NCBI GenBank assembly: GCA_035692985.1
Contig: DASSHG010000007.1
Span: 1 to 64,000 of the forward strand
Source: JARIHC01 sp035692985
Lineage (GTDB): Bacteria > Patescibacteriota > Saccharimonadia > Saccharimonadales > UBA4665
DNA: 64,000 nucleotides
Direction of reading: 5' to 3'
This document shows positions 24,023 through 32,506 of the stretch, one piece after another (the first letter of the stretch is position 1; each line of letters opens with the position of its first letter). The position numbers and the translations under genes were made by a program. The notes below the pieces were generated by a model. That model searched no databases, was not told the origin of the DNA, and saw only the letters and a program-made list of their open reading frames with translations.

Positions 24023-25162
24023 ATGCCCGCTAAATTTATTTACTTAGACCATGCCGCCGCCACGCCGGTTGATCCGGCGGTACTGGAGGCTATGCGGCCC
24101 TATTTTACGGAAAATTTTTATAATCCTTCGGCTGTGTATGGACCGGGCCGGCAGGCGCGGGTTGCCCTCGAAGATGCCCGTCGCCAGGTGGCTCATTGGC
24201 TGGGCGCCCGGGGCAGTGAAATTATCTTCACGGCTGGCGGCACGGAAGCTAACAATCTGGCTATTCACGGGATAATGCGGCAATTTCCCGGCACTAACGT
24301 GGTAGTTAGCGGTATCGAGCATGAGTCGGTACTAGAGCCGGCCCGCCAGTATGAATGCCGCGAAGCTGCAGTAGCTGCCGACGGGCGCGTAGACCTGGAA
24401 GATTTGCGGACCAAAATAGACGATAGGACCGTGTTAGTGAGCATTGGTTATGCCAATAACGAAATCGGTACCGTTCAGCCGCTGCGTGAAATCGCCAAGA
24501 TTATCGATCAAAAACGCCGTAGCCGCGGAGAGGCCAAGTTACCGCTATATTTTCATACTGACGCCTGCCAGGCGGGCAATTACTTGGATCTGCATGCTGC
24601 CCGGCTCGGCGTGGATATGATGACGCTGAATGGCGGTAAAATCTATGGGCCCAAGCAGAGCGGCACGATATATGTGAAGGCCGGTACCCATCTGGAACCG
24701 TTGATTTTAGGCGGCGGCCAGGAGAGAGGTTTGCGCAGCGGCACGGAAAATGTAGCGGCGGCGGTTGGTTTTGCCGCCGCGCTGGACAAGACCCAGAAGA
24801 CGCGCCGCGACGAGACCGCCCGGTTGGAAGAACTGCGAAAACAATTCATAAAGCAACTGCAAGAAGCCGTGCCGGAAACAACCGTCAACGGTTCACTAAA
24901 GTATCGTTTGCCGAATAATGTCCACGCAACTTTTCCCGGGCACGACAATGAACGCTTGCTTATTCAGCTGGAAGAAGCCGGTATTTTAGCGGCTGCCGGT
25001 TCGGCCTGCAGCGCTAGTAACGAGGAGCCGTCGCATGTGCTCAGGGCCATCGGCCTCAGCGACGATGAGGCCCGCGCCAGTCTGCGTTTCACCATGGGCC
25101 GCACGACCAACCCGGCAATTATTGATAAAGCCACTCAAATACTTTGCCAGCTTGTTGGTTGA
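24023..25162 (+). CDS. Cysteine desulfurase (NifS/IscS type)
   Basis: 379 residues, a PLP enzyme that takes sulfur from cysteine for tRNA thiolation or Fe-S assembly. Motifs: YLDHAAATPVDP at the N terminus, GGTEANNLAI, HTDACQ, the PLP lysine in TLNGGKIYGPKQSG, the active-site loop cysteine in AGSACSASNEEPSHVL, and SLRFTMGRTTN at the C terminus. With mnmA 6 kb away and no isc/suf genes in view, a role as the sulfur donor to MnmA for 2-thiouridine is a reasonable inference. TATACT (24008-24013) ends 9 nt before ATG. Confidence 0.96.
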   Translation: MPAKFIYLDHAAATPVDPAVLEAMRPYFTENFYNPSAVYGPGRQARVALEDARRQVAHWLGARGSEIIFTAGGTEANNLAIHGIMRQFPGTNVVVSGIEHESVLEPARQYECREAAVAADGRVDLEDLRTKIDDRTVLVSIGYANNEIGTVQPLREIAKIIDQKRRSRGEAKLPLYFHTDACQAGNYLDLHAARLGVDMMTLNGGKIYGPKQSGTIYVKAGTHLEPLILGGGQERGLRSGTENVAAAVGFAAALDKTQKTRRDETARLEELRKQFIKQLQEAVPETTVNGSLKYRLPNNVHATFPGHDNERLLIQLEEAGILAAAGSACSASNEEPSHVLRAIGLSDDEARASLRFTMGRTTNPAIIDKATQILCQLVG

Positions 25163-25188
25163 CAATACAAATATTGGGTGCATAGTAT
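25159..25188 (+). promoter_or_regulatory. Promoter of the 140-residue protein
   Basis: TTGACA (25159-25164), an 18-bp spacer and TAGTAT (25183-25188) end 5 nt before ATG 25194. The promoter overlaps the end of the cysteine desulfurase gene. Confidence 0.55.
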
Positions 25189-25193
25189 TACTC

Positions 25194-25616
25194 ATGGAGT
25201 CAATTTCCGAAAAGCACAAGAAATTAGAGATAAGTGGCTGGCATCGTTTCCGCCAATGGCTCGGCACAATTGGAACAACCAGCCAGCGGGAGGCGAGCGG
25301 AACGGCGAGCAAGGGAGGCGGCGAAGGTCAGGCCAAGCATGTGCCGGCTAATAGTGGCGAGAGCGACGGTATCGACGCAAACAAAATCTTGATGGATGCC
25401 TTTATGGAACGTCGAGAGGCAGCAGTTCATGAGGCTGGCCACCCTGAGGGCCGAGTGGTACCGGCCCTAATCCTGGGTGAACAGCGCTACCCCGATCCGT
25501 CAATGTGGGGGCCGTCAACTGGTAAGCCCTTGACGGAAGACGAGGACTACGGCAGGGCGATGGAGCTTGATGGCCGACTCGTCGAACTAGCCAAATCCCT
25601 CGACAGTCACGACTAG
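25194..25616 (+). CDS. Hydrophilic protein of unknown function
   Basis: 140 residues from ATG 25194, placed by the TTGACA/TAGTAT promoter; longer in-frame options reach into the preceding gene. The N-terminal half is Gly/Ser-rich and basic, and the C-terminal half is acidic and helical (EDYGRAMELDGRLVELAKSL). There is no signal peptide, membrane helix or recognisable domain. It lies where atpB or atpE would be expected upstream of the ATPase genes but resembles neither. Confidence 0.65.
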   Translation: MESISEKHKKLEISGWHRFRQWLGTIGTTSQREASGTASKGGGEGQAKHVPANSGESDGIDANKILMDAFMERREAAVHEAGHPEGRVVPALILGEQRYPDPSMWGPSTGKPLTEDEDYGRAMELDGRLVELAKSLDSHD

Positions 25617-25705
25617 CTCGCGCGCAGACAGCATCTTAACTAGAATCTGACGACCCTAACGGCTCCACCTGCCGATATGTTGTTTCATTACGGTTATGTT
25701 TGGAG

Positions 25706-25755
25706 TATAATTACACTATATTTACAGGTACGCTAAAAATGGTGGGTAAACAAAC
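25706..25755 (+). promoter_or_regulatory. ATPase operon promoter and leader with a six-codon mini-ORF
   Basis: TATAAT (25706-25711) is the likely -10 box, giving a leader of about 38 nt. ATG 25739 opens a six-codon frame (MVGKQT) whose TGA overlaps the start codon of the b-like gene as ATGA. This could couple translation but may be chance. Confidence 0.4.
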
Positions 25756-26382
25756 ATGACAACCTGGTGGATTGCAGCAGCGGCACTCGCGGCCATCAAC
25801 GCCATGGCTTTTATTTGGCTGGCAGTACGGCAGGGTCGTTCCGGCGGTTCCGCAAGGGCTGGGCGTGCCATGACTGATTCACTCGAAAAAGCCGCCAAGC
25901 AAGATGTAGAGCGCATCTTTAACGATGAATTCCGTCAGGAATTACGCAATCGCGGCCGGCTGCACTTCGAAAAAATTATCAGTGAAAATGCCATGTTCCT
26001 GCAACAGGACTTGCGGCTGACGACTTCCCAGGTTAACGAGTACATGAAAAGTGAGATCACCAAAACGCTCAAAGAGGAGTTCAACAAGTACGAACAATCG
26101 ATAATGGACGCTAAGAACCTGGCGCTGGAATCGCTGGAAAAAACCAGCGATGCGATCGATGAGCAGAGGAAAGTGCTAACCAAAGAAGTTGAACAAAACC
26201 TGCAAGCCGAAAAAGCCCAGCTGTTAAAACAATTTGAAACAAACATGGCCGGAATTATCAATCACTACGTGTTAGCGGCGATTGGCGACCAAATAGACCT
26301 GAACGACCAGCTGGAGTATATCTTGGGCGAACTAGAAACCAACAAGAAAGCAATCATTGAGGATATCCAAAATGGCGCATGA
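25756..26382 (+). CDS. F-type ATPase b-subunit-like protein
   Basis: 208 residues. One N-terminal membrane helix (about residues 3-24, WWIAAAALAAINAMAFIWLA) is followed by ~170 residues of nearly continuous charged helix, the pattern of the F0 b subunit, which forms the peripheral stalk. It is longer than usual b (about 156-170). The genes after it encode delta, alpha, gamma, beta and epsilon in the standard order, which supports the call. No a or c gene precedes it. Similarity is in shape and context; the b family has little sequence conservation. Confidence 0.75.
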   Translation: MTTWWIAAAALAAINAMAFIWLAVRQGRSGGSARAGRAMTDSLEKAAKQDVERIFNDEFRQELRNRGRLHFEKIISENAMFLQQDLRLTTSQVNEYMKSEITKTLKEEFNKYEQSIMDAKNLALESLEKTSDAIDEQRKVLTKEVEQNLQAEKAQLLKQFETNMAGIINHYVLAAIGDQIDLNDQLEYILGELETNKKAIIEDIQNGA

Positions 26383-26914
26383 AACGGATAAAACCGCGCC
26401 GCAAAAACCAAAGCACGGCCAGTTGCCGGCGCCGCTAGCGGGCCCGGTAGAAGTAGGACGGCTGCTTAGGGAGCTCGAAACCCTTGATAACACCCTGCTG
26501 GAGCATACCTTGCGCAAACAGGGCGGGAACGCTCAAATGCTCAAATCAAGCCGGCTTATGGAACAGCTGGCCGATCTCAATGGATTGAACTTATTGCAAA
26601 AAACTGACCGCGAGCGCCTGCGCCGTTTCCTGGAGGCAGTTTCGCAGCGCGCGCCGGTTTTGCATATTAGTTTCAGCGCTGACCCGTCGCCGGTTTTTAT
26701 GGAAAAGCTGATGACTTGGCTGAGGAAAGAAATCCACCCCCAGGTACTGGTTACCGTTGGCGTTCAGCCGACTATCGCGGCCGGTTGTATCGTGCGCAGT
26801 ACCAATAAGTATTTTGACTTTTCTCTGCGTCAGAATTTTATCGCTAAACGGGATCTATTATTACAGCAAATAGGCGGCCGCTTGCCGGACCGTCCGCAAG
26901 AGGCCCGTCCATGA
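26372..26914 (+). CDS. F-type ATPase delta-subunit-like protein
   Basis: 180 residues from ATG 26372, overlapping the b-like gene by 11 bp. The C-terminal part (VTVGVQPTIAAGCIVRSTNKYFDFSLR) matches the delta/OSCP end, where the pattern is IGGGIVIRVGDKVIDGSIR-like. The N-terminal ~100 residues are helical, as in delta. It should link the b stalk to the top of the alpha3beta3 head. The sequence is divergent, and its overlap with alpha by 4 bp confirms operon membership. Confidence 0.75.
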   Translation: MAHETDKTAPQKPKHGQLPAPLAGPVEVGRLLRELETLDNTLLEHTLRKQGGNAQMLKSSRLMEQLADLNGLNLLQKTDRERLRRFLEAVSQRAPVLHISFSADPSPVFMEKLMTWLRKEIHPQVLVTVGVQPTIAAGCIVRSTNKYFDFSLRQNFIAKRDLLLQQIGGRLPDRPQEARP

Positions 26915-28389
26915 GCGACTCGGGCAACCGGCACTTTGACCAACTGGTGAAAGCCGGCAATCCGGTTGGCGAAGTTATCGCTATCGATAAGTTTTTGGTG
27001 ACTGTCCGCGGTCTGCAGCCTTGCGAGGTACGGGCCTTGGTAATGTTTGAAGACGGCAGCAAAGGGTTTGTTCACCAAGTGCGCGCCGACAGTGTGGTGT
27101 TGCTGCATTTGGGAGCGAAAAGCCTCCAGCTGGGCACCGTGGCTGTGGTGCAGCATCCGGAGCTGGTCTGTAAAGTGGGCCGGCAATACGTCGGCAGGGT
27201 GGTTTCGGTTAACGGCGACCCTCTCGACGGCAAAGGACCGATAGCGGCTGATACTACGTGGCCGGTTTTCCACGAGGCCCCGCCGCTGCATGAACGCCAG
27301 CTTTTAAACGACCAGCTGGAAAGCGGTGTTACGGCTATCGATTCGCTGTTCCCGATTGTGCGCGGCCAGCGTATGGCGCTTATGGGCGATAGCAAGTCGG
27401 GTAAGAGCACTTTGGTAACCGAACTAACGATCAACCAGCAAGATACTGACCGGGTGGTGGTCTATTGCTTGATAGCCAAGCGGCGCAGCGACGTCGACAT
27501 GCTGTTATCGCGCTTGCAGGAAAACGGCGGTCTGAAAAACGCGATTATTATAATATCAACCATCTTTGACTCCTTAATTACCAGTTACATCGCGCCGTAT
27601 GTGGCTTGCTCGATGGCGGAATACCTATGGCAAAAATGCGGCCAAGACACAATCATCGTCTATGATGATTTAACCAGCCACGCCCACGCCTACCGCGAAG
27701 TTTCGTTGCTGGCGGGTGTCAGTCCGGGACGCGACTCATATCCTGGCGATATGTTCCATGCCCACTCCAGCCTGCTGGAACGGGCGGGCCGCCTGGAAAG
27801 CACCGGCAAAACCCTAACCAGTATTCCCGTGGTGCACGTTGCTAACGGCGACATTACCGCCTACCTGCCTACTAATATCATGTCTATTACCGATGGCCAA
27901 TGGATTCTGGATATGGAAACCTTCCGTTCCGGCGTGCGGCCGGCTATCAATATTGGCCTGAGCGTCACCCGTGCCGGCGGGGCCGGACACGGCAAGCGCC
28001 AGAAAGAGCTGGCTGCACGGACGCTGAAGATACTGGCTAATTACCGTGAAGCCCAGGAATTTGCTCATTTCGGCGCGGATCTGGCGGCTGAATCCAAACA
28101 AGCGCTGGCTACCGGCAAACGTATCCTGACAGTCCTAACCCAGCCGCCCTCCGATAGTTTTTCGCTCCTAGCGCAACAGTTAATGCTGGACCTGGTGCTG
28201 GGGCTGGGCGAGGGTGAGGATATCGATATAAGCGCCCTCAAAAAAGACGTAAACCAGGCAGCCGCCACCATAAAGAACGATCAGGATTTTGAGCACGTGC
28301 GGGATACCATGAAAACCAAACATGCAATTAAGCTGTCCAACGCGGTACCGGCCGCCGGCAATCCGGTGGCGAACGGAGCACGTCAATGA
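26911..28389 (+). CDS. F1 ATPase alpha subunit, divergent
   Basis: 492 residues, close to the normal ~505. The order of segments follows alpha: GRVVSVNGDPLDGKGP, TAIDSLFPIVRGQR, P-loop GDSKSGKST (residues 159-167), IIVYDDLTSHAHAYREVSLL, PGRDSYPGDMFHAHSSLLERAG, PTNIMSITDGQ and LSVTRAGG. In ordinary alpha subunits the P-loop is GDRQTGKT and the last motif is LSVSRVGSAAQ, so the nucleotide site differs. The RRPPGREA stretch is shortened to GVSPGRDS. The arginine that reaches the beta catalytic site (in SVTR) is kept. It is probably a structural, nucleotide-binding partner of beta at 29249. Confidence 0.88.
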   Translation: MSDSGNRHFDQLVKAGNPVGEVIAIDKFLVTVRGLQPCEVRALVMFEDGSKGFVHQVRADSVVLLHLGAKSLQLGTVAVVQHPELVCKVGRQYVGRVVSVNGDPLDGKGPIAADTTWPVFHEAPPLHERQLLNDQLESGVTAIDSLFPIVRGQRMALMGDSKSGKSTLVTELTINQQDTDRVVVYCLIAKRRSDVDMLLSRLQENGGLKNAIIIISTIFDSLITSYIAPYVACSMAEYLWQKCGQDTIIVYDDLTSHAHAYREVSLLAGVSPGRDSYPGDMFHAHSSLLERAGRLESTGKTLTSIPVVHVANGDITAYLPTNIMSITDGQWILDMETFRSGVRPAINIGLSVTRAGGAGHGKRQKELAARTLKILANYREAQEFAHFGADLAAESKQALATGKRILTVLTQPPSDSFSLLAQQLMLDLVLGLGEGEDIDISALKKDVNQAAATIKNDQDFEHVRDTMKTKHAIKLSNAVPAAGNPVANGARQ

Positions 28390-29249
28390 TCAGCCCCCGC
28401 GAAATTGCCCGGCAGGAAACATCCATGACTACCCTAGCTGAATTAACCAGCGCCTTTGAAGGTATTGCCAGCATGCGCATTGCCCAGATCAAAAGCCAAG
28501 TCCAACAATCTACCAAGTTCTTCAATGAGCTATGGCATATTTACGAACAGCTGCGGGTTAGCGAGGATTTTAGTTTTGGCCGTGAAGAAGCCGGCCAGGT
28601 TATCGATAAAGAACTGTATATTATCATAACCGCCGAAGGCGGCTTTAGCGGCGACATTGATCTTAAGCTGGTAGAGCTCGTACTCCAAACTTACGATAAA
28701 GATAAGAACGACATAGTCGTTGTCGGCCATCACGGAGCCGTCCAGCTAACCCAGCGCGGTATTGCCTACAAGCGGTATTTCAGGCTGCCGGCTAAAGACC
28801 AAAACATTAATGTCGTGCCGCTGGTGCGCCTCATCCAGCAGTATCGGACTACCACGGCTTTTTATCAGGAATACGTTTCGCTGATGTCGCAGGAAGTAAG
28901 ACGCATGGAGCTTTCTACCGCCGTGCACCAGCGCGGCAAAGCCGCCGCCGGCGCATCCGGCGATATTATTAGCGAACAGAATTATATTTTTGAACCGAGT
29001 ACTTACGCTGTGGCAGCCCATCTGGAACGGTCCATGATGCAGATTGCTGTCGGCCAGCTCATACTGGATTCCAAACTGGCGCAGTATGCTTCGCGTTTCC
29101 GTGCCATGAGCGTCTCTCATGACCGTGCCGACGAATCCAAAAACGAACTGCACCTTAGCTACAACCAAGCCCGCCGGACCATTAAGGACGAACGGCTGAA
29201 AGAAATTATTAGCGGCCTCAAGAAGAGCCGGGTGCGGGGGATAGCCTGA
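28386..29249 (+). CDS. F1 ATPase gamma subunit, divergent
   Basis: 287 residues. The N-terminal helix TTLAELTSAFEGIASMRIAQIK corresponds to the gamma NTxKITKAMxMVAxAKLR segment. The C-terminal RFRAMSVSHDRADESKNELHLSYNQARR corresponds to RMxAMxxATxNAxxxIxxLxLxYNRAR. These two helices form the rotary shaft; the middle (about 75-190) is the Rossmann-like foot. The start overlaps alpha (ATGA), and the stop overlaps the beta start. Sequence identity to common gamma looks low but the frame and context are clear. Confidence 0.85.
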   Translation: MISPREIARQETSMTTLAELTSAFEGIASMRIAQIKSQVQQSTKFFNELWHIYEQLRVSEDFSFGREEAGQVIDKELYIIITAEGGFSGDIDLKLVELVLQTYDKDKNDIVVVGHHGAVQLTQRGIAYKRYFRLPAKDQNINVVPLVRLIQQYRTTTAFYQEYVSLMSQEVRRMELSTAVHQRGKAAAGASGDIISEQNYIFEPSTYAVAAHLERSMMQIAVGQLILDSKLAQYASRFRAMSVSHDRADESKNELHLSYNQARRTIKDERLKEIISGLKKSRVRGIA

Positions 29250-30550
29250 TGGCTGGCACGGTGACCGCGGTAAAAGAGCTGGTAATACTGGCCCGGTTCG
29301 ATGACGATCCGCCCGGTATCGGCGAGCTGGTAGAAATTGATAACGGCCGCGGCGCCCAATTGTTAGTGGACCACGTGGAAACCGGCGGCGTGGCAGTCTG
29401 TCTGAACGTTCGCGGCGATTTTCAAATTACCAAAGGCATGGTAGCCCGCCGTGCGCACAAAAGTCTGGACGTGCCGATTGGCGAAGCCACCATTGGCCGG
29501 ATCTTTAACGCTTTAGGCGATCCGCTGGACGGGCTGGAGGCTCCGCCCAAAGATACTCCGCGCAAGGATATTTTCAAATTACCGGCCAGCTCTACCAGCT
29601 TCCAGGTTGCCAAACCGGAAATCCTGGAAACCGGTATTAAAGTAATCGATTTCTTCACGCCTTTCGTGAAAGGCCATAAGATTGGTATTATCGGCGGCGC
29701 CGGCGTTGGTAAAACGGTGTTAACTATGGAACTCATCAATAACGTGGCTAAAGCCGGCACAGGCCTGTCTTTTTTCGCCGGAATTGGCGAGCGTATCCGC
29801 GAGGGCCACGAACTGTACGTGACACTCAAAGATAACGACTTGCTCAAAAACACCTGCCTGTTCTTCGCCCAGATGAACGAAAACCCGGTACAGCGTTCCC
29901 TGGTCGGGCTGTCGGCCGCTACAGCCGCCGAATACTTCCGCGATGAGCAGCACAAAGACGTATTGTTCTTTGCCGACAACATGTACCGCTACGTACAGGC
30001 GCGGAATGAGCTGGCTACCTTGATGGACGAGGTGCCTAGCGAAGGCGGCTACGAACCGACTATTTTTTCCGACGTAAAGACTTTGCAAGACCGGCTGAGT
30101 TCCAACCAGAACGGTTCCATCACCTCGGTCCAAACCATTTACGTACCGGCCGATGACATTAGCGATCCAGCCGTGCAATTTATCCAGCATGAAATGGATT
30201 CCATTATCGTACTGAGCCGCAAAGTCGCGGAGCAGGGAATCCGTCCAGCCGTTGACCTGAGTCTGACCACCTCTTCATTATTGACGCCGGAAATAGTTGG
30301 CGAGCGTCATTACGTATTGAGTGTCCGGGTGCAGGAATTGTTGCAAAAATACGAATCACTGCGCAATATTATTGCCATAATTGGTGAAAACGAACTCAGT
30401 CCGGCTGACCGCGCGGATTATGCCAAAGCCAAAAAATTGATCGCCAACTTCACCCAGAATATGTTTGTGATGACAAAGCAAAACGGTATTCCCGGACAGT
30501 TCTTTACCCGCGAAGAAACGTTGAAAAGTATTGAGGAGATTGTGGTATGA
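29249..30550 (+). CDS. F1 ATPase beta subunit, divergent
   Basis: 433 residues, about 30 shorter than typical beta. The catalytic apparatus is intact: Walker A GGAGVGKT (149-156), the catalytic Glu-Arg in FAGIGERIREGHEL (Glu181, Arg182), and Walker B in KDVLFFADNMYR. The beta-specific GSITSVQTIYVPADDISDP and IGENELSPADRADY (equivalent to the DELSEED lever) are present. ATP hydrolysis is therefore expected. Replacements such as DNMYRYVQA for DNIFRFTQAG mark it as a diverged branch. It overlaps gamma by 1 bp and epsilon by 4 bp. Confidence 0.92.
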   Translation: MAGTVTAVKELVILARFDDDPPGIGELVEIDNGRGAQLLVDHVETGGVAVCLNVRGDFQITKGMVARRAHKSLDVPIGEATIGRIFNALGDPLDGLEAPPKDTPRKDIFKLPASSTSFQVAKPEILETGIKVIDFFTPFVKGHKIGIIGGAGVGKTVLTMELINNVAKAGTGLSFFAGIGERIREGHELYVTLKDNDLLKNTCLFFAQMNENPVQRSLVGLSAATAAEYFRDEQHKDVLFFADNMYRYVQARNELATLMDEVPSEGGYEPTIFSDVKTLQDRLSSNQNGSITSVQTIYVPADDISDPAVQFIQHEMDSIIVLSRKVAEQGIRPAVDLSLTTSSLLTPEIVGERHYVLSVRVQELLQKYESLRNIIAIIGENELSPADRADYAKAKKLIANFTQNMFVMTKQNGIPGQFFTREETLKSIEEIVV

Positions 30551-30936
30551 GCGACGGCCAGGACGCCGGCCACTCCACGGTTGACGAACAAGGAGTTATC
30601 GGCGGCCAATCACCCTCTACCCAGAGCCGGGCCGAGCGGGAACAGGCCCGCGCCGCGCAAGATTTTTCTCATTCCCAAGCCGGTAATAAGTTGAGCATAG
30701 GCGTGAAAGTATACTCACCTTTCCGCGATTATTACGATGGCCAGGCTTCCAGCGTATCAGCTGAGAACGACACCGGGCCATTCGATATTTTACCTAAGCA
30801 CCATAACTTTATTTCCTTGCTTCGGCCCTGCGACCTGATAATTCGTACGGTGCGTGAAGGCGATAAAAAAATTATTATTTCCGGCGGTATCATGCATGTC
30901 AAAGCTGACCGCGTAATCGTGTTCCTGGACGTCTAA
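30547..30936 (+). CDS. F1 ATPase epsilon-like subunit without C-terminal helices
   Basis: 129 residues. A ~45-residue hydrophilic N-terminal extension precedes a domain matching the epsilon beta-sandwich: KLSIGVKVYSPFRDYYDGQ, GPFDILPKHHNFISLL and ISGGIMHVKADRVIVFLD. The protein stops there, so the two C-terminal helices that inhibit rotation in bacterial epsilon are missing. It closes the ATPase operon; mnmA follows with its own -10 box. Confidence 0.85.
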   Translation: MSDGQDAGHSTVDEQGVIGGQSPSTQSRAEREQARAAQDFSHSQAGNKLSIGVKVYSPFRDYYDGQASSVSAENDTGPFDILPKHHNFISLLRPCDLIIRTVREGDKKIIISGGIMHVKADRVIVFLDV

Positions 30937-30955
30937 TCTGTTAAAATAAAGGGTC

Positions 30956-31990
30956 ATGGCTAAGAAAGTTTATGTTGGGATGTCCGGCGGCGTGGATTCG
31001 TCGGTTACGGCGGCTTTGTTGAAAGACCGCGGCTACGATGTCACGGGCGTTTATATGAAGAATTGGAGTCAGGATTTACCGGGCTTTGTTTGCCCATGGC
31101 GCGAAGACTACCAGGACGCTAAACGAGTGGCCGTACAGCTGGGCATTCCGTTCAAAATGTATGATTTTGAGACCGAATACCGCCATAAAGTCGTGGACTA
31201 TATGCTGTGTGAATACCAGGCCGGCCACACGCCGAACCCGGATATCATGTGCAACCAAGAAGTTAAATTTAAGCTGTTTTTGGAAACTGCTTTGGAGGAT
31301 GGCGCTGACTTGATCGCCACTGGCCACTATGCCCGGATTAAAAAGGACCAGCTTTTCGCCGGTCTAGACAAAAACAAAGACCAGTCATATTTTTTGTACC
31401 GGGTAACAGAAGACGCCCTGCGAAAAAGCATAATGCCGGTTGGCGAACTGAAAAAGCCAAAAGTCCGCGCGCTAGCTAAGAAACTCGGACTAGCCACCGC
31501 CGATAAAAAAGACAGCCAGGGAATCTGTTTCGTCGGCAAGGTCGGTATCAAAGAATTTTTATTAAATAAGCTTGGTTCGCAGCCGGCCGGCCCGATAGTT
31601 GACCAGGATGGCCGTGAAATCGGCCGGCACGACGGCGCTATCTTCTACACCATTGGCCAGCGCCACGGTCTGGATGTCGGCGGCGGCCTACCATACTACG
31701 TCGGCCGCAAAGACATGAAGGCCAACATAGTTTATGTGACGACCAATCTTGACGATAAAGATTTGTGGACTAAAGAAGTCACGCTGGAAGATGTGCATTG
31801 GATTAACGAGAAGCCCAATGAGGAGAAAAAATACCAAGCCCGCCTGCGCTACCGCGGCTCGCTTATTCCGTGTGAGCTAAAAGATAAAAAGCTGGTCCTG
31901 GATGAAGAACAACGCGGCATAGCCGCCGGCCAATCCGCCGTGATATATGATGGAGACCGCGTCCTCGGCGGCGGTATCATGACGGGCTAA
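30956..31990 (+). CDS. mnmA: tRNA-specific 2-thiouridylase MnmA
   Basis: 344 residues, installing the 2-thio group at wobble U34 of Lys, Glu and Gln tRNAs. The PP-loop is GMSGGVDSSVTA. The two catalytic cysteines are visible in PDIMCNQEVKF and GICFVGK. TGHYARI, SYFLYRV and the C-terminal barrel (YTIGQRHGLDVGGG) are present. A TAAAAT box (30942-30947) ends 8 nt before ATG. The cysteine desulfurase at 24023 is a likely sulfur source, and the tRNA-Glu(TTC) at 2610 a likely substrate. Confidence 0.97.
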   Translation: MAKKVYVGMSGGVDSSVTAALLKDRGYDVTGVYMKNWSQDLPGFVCPWREDYQDAKRVAVQLGIPFKMYDFETEYRHKVVDYMLCEYQAGHTPNPDIMCNQEVKFKLFLETALEDGADLIATGHYARIKKDQLFAGLDKNKDQSYFLYRVTEDALRKSIMPVGELKKPKVRALAKKLGLATADKKDSQGICFVGKVGIKEFLLNKLGSQPAGPIVDQDGREIGRHDGAIFYTIGQRHGLDVGGGLPYYVGRKDMKANIVYVTTNLDDKDLWTKEVTLEDVHWINEKPNEEKKYQARLRYRGSLIPCELKDKKLVLDEEQRGIAAGQSAVIYDGDRVLGGGIMTG

Positions 31991-32484
31991 CGATTTGCAC
32001 TAGCGCACTTCACTATCTTCGGCCCAATAATCCTGAATTTTCTCTGGAATGTTAAGCCTTTAGGACAGCCCGCCACAAGTGATTTCATTCTTTCTTGTTG
32101 CTCCTCAAATAACTCCTCATGTTTTTTAAAAGCATCTTCGGTAAGACCACGTAACTTCTCAGTATTTCTACTGTGCCGTTCAAAAAAATCAGCAAGCAGT
32201 TCAGTCCCGGAGCTTGATTCGCCAGCAAGAGCAATCGTTATGCTACCCAGGAGAGATTCCCAGTTTTCAGGTGACTCCTCAAATCGTTCCCTGATTTCTT
32301 TAAACTGATCATAACTTTCCATTTCATGGACAGTTTGGGCTACCAGGTATTCTTTTGCTATTTGATCCCTCTCAATAGCCTCTAAGCAGTCTGTTATTAG
32401 TGGGCATCCTTGACAGCGCTCAGGTATTTCTCCTTTATACATCCTCATCATACGTACTATGACATAATTAATGATACCTTTCAA
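31987..32484 (-). CDS. Protein of unknown function with a Cys cluster
   Basis: Up to 165 residues; the start is uncertain because several in-frame ATGs lie in the first 14 codons, and MRMYKGEIPERC may be the true beginning. Near the N terminus, CQGCPLITDC (CxxC then Cys) could bind zinc or iron-sulfur. The rest is helical and strongly charged, ending with a Lys-rich tail with two more cysteines. It is convergent with mnmA, overlapping its last 4 bp, and its 5' end faces the alaS promoter. Composition is more AT-rich than the neighbours. Confidence 0.7.
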   Translation of the reverse strand: MKGIINYVIVRMMRMYKGEIPERCQGCPLITDCLEAIERDQIAKEYLVAQTVHEMESYDQFKEIRERFEESPENWESLLGSITIALAGESSSGTELLADFFERHSRNTEKLRGLTEDAFKKHEELFEEQQERMKSLVAGCPKGLTFQRKFRIIGPKIVKCASANR

Positions 32485-32485
32485 T

Positions 32486-32506
32486 ATCTGTTACAATCTA
32501 ACAGAT
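32486..32506 (+). promoter_or_regulatory. alaS -10 box inside an inverted repeat
   Basis: ATCTGTTA (32486-32493) and TAACAGAT (32499-32506) are perfect 8-bp inverted arms around CAATC. The -10 box TACAAT (32492-32497) lies within, and ATG 32505 begins at the edge. An operator for autoregulation is plausible. Confidence 0.5.

Noticed and set aside
25739..25759. Six-codon mini-ORF before the ATPase b gene as a regulatory leader peptide
   Set aside because: No Shine-Dalgarno sequence and no codon bias or hairpin to suggest attenuation; the ATGA overlap alone could be chance. It is only mentioned in the leader entry.
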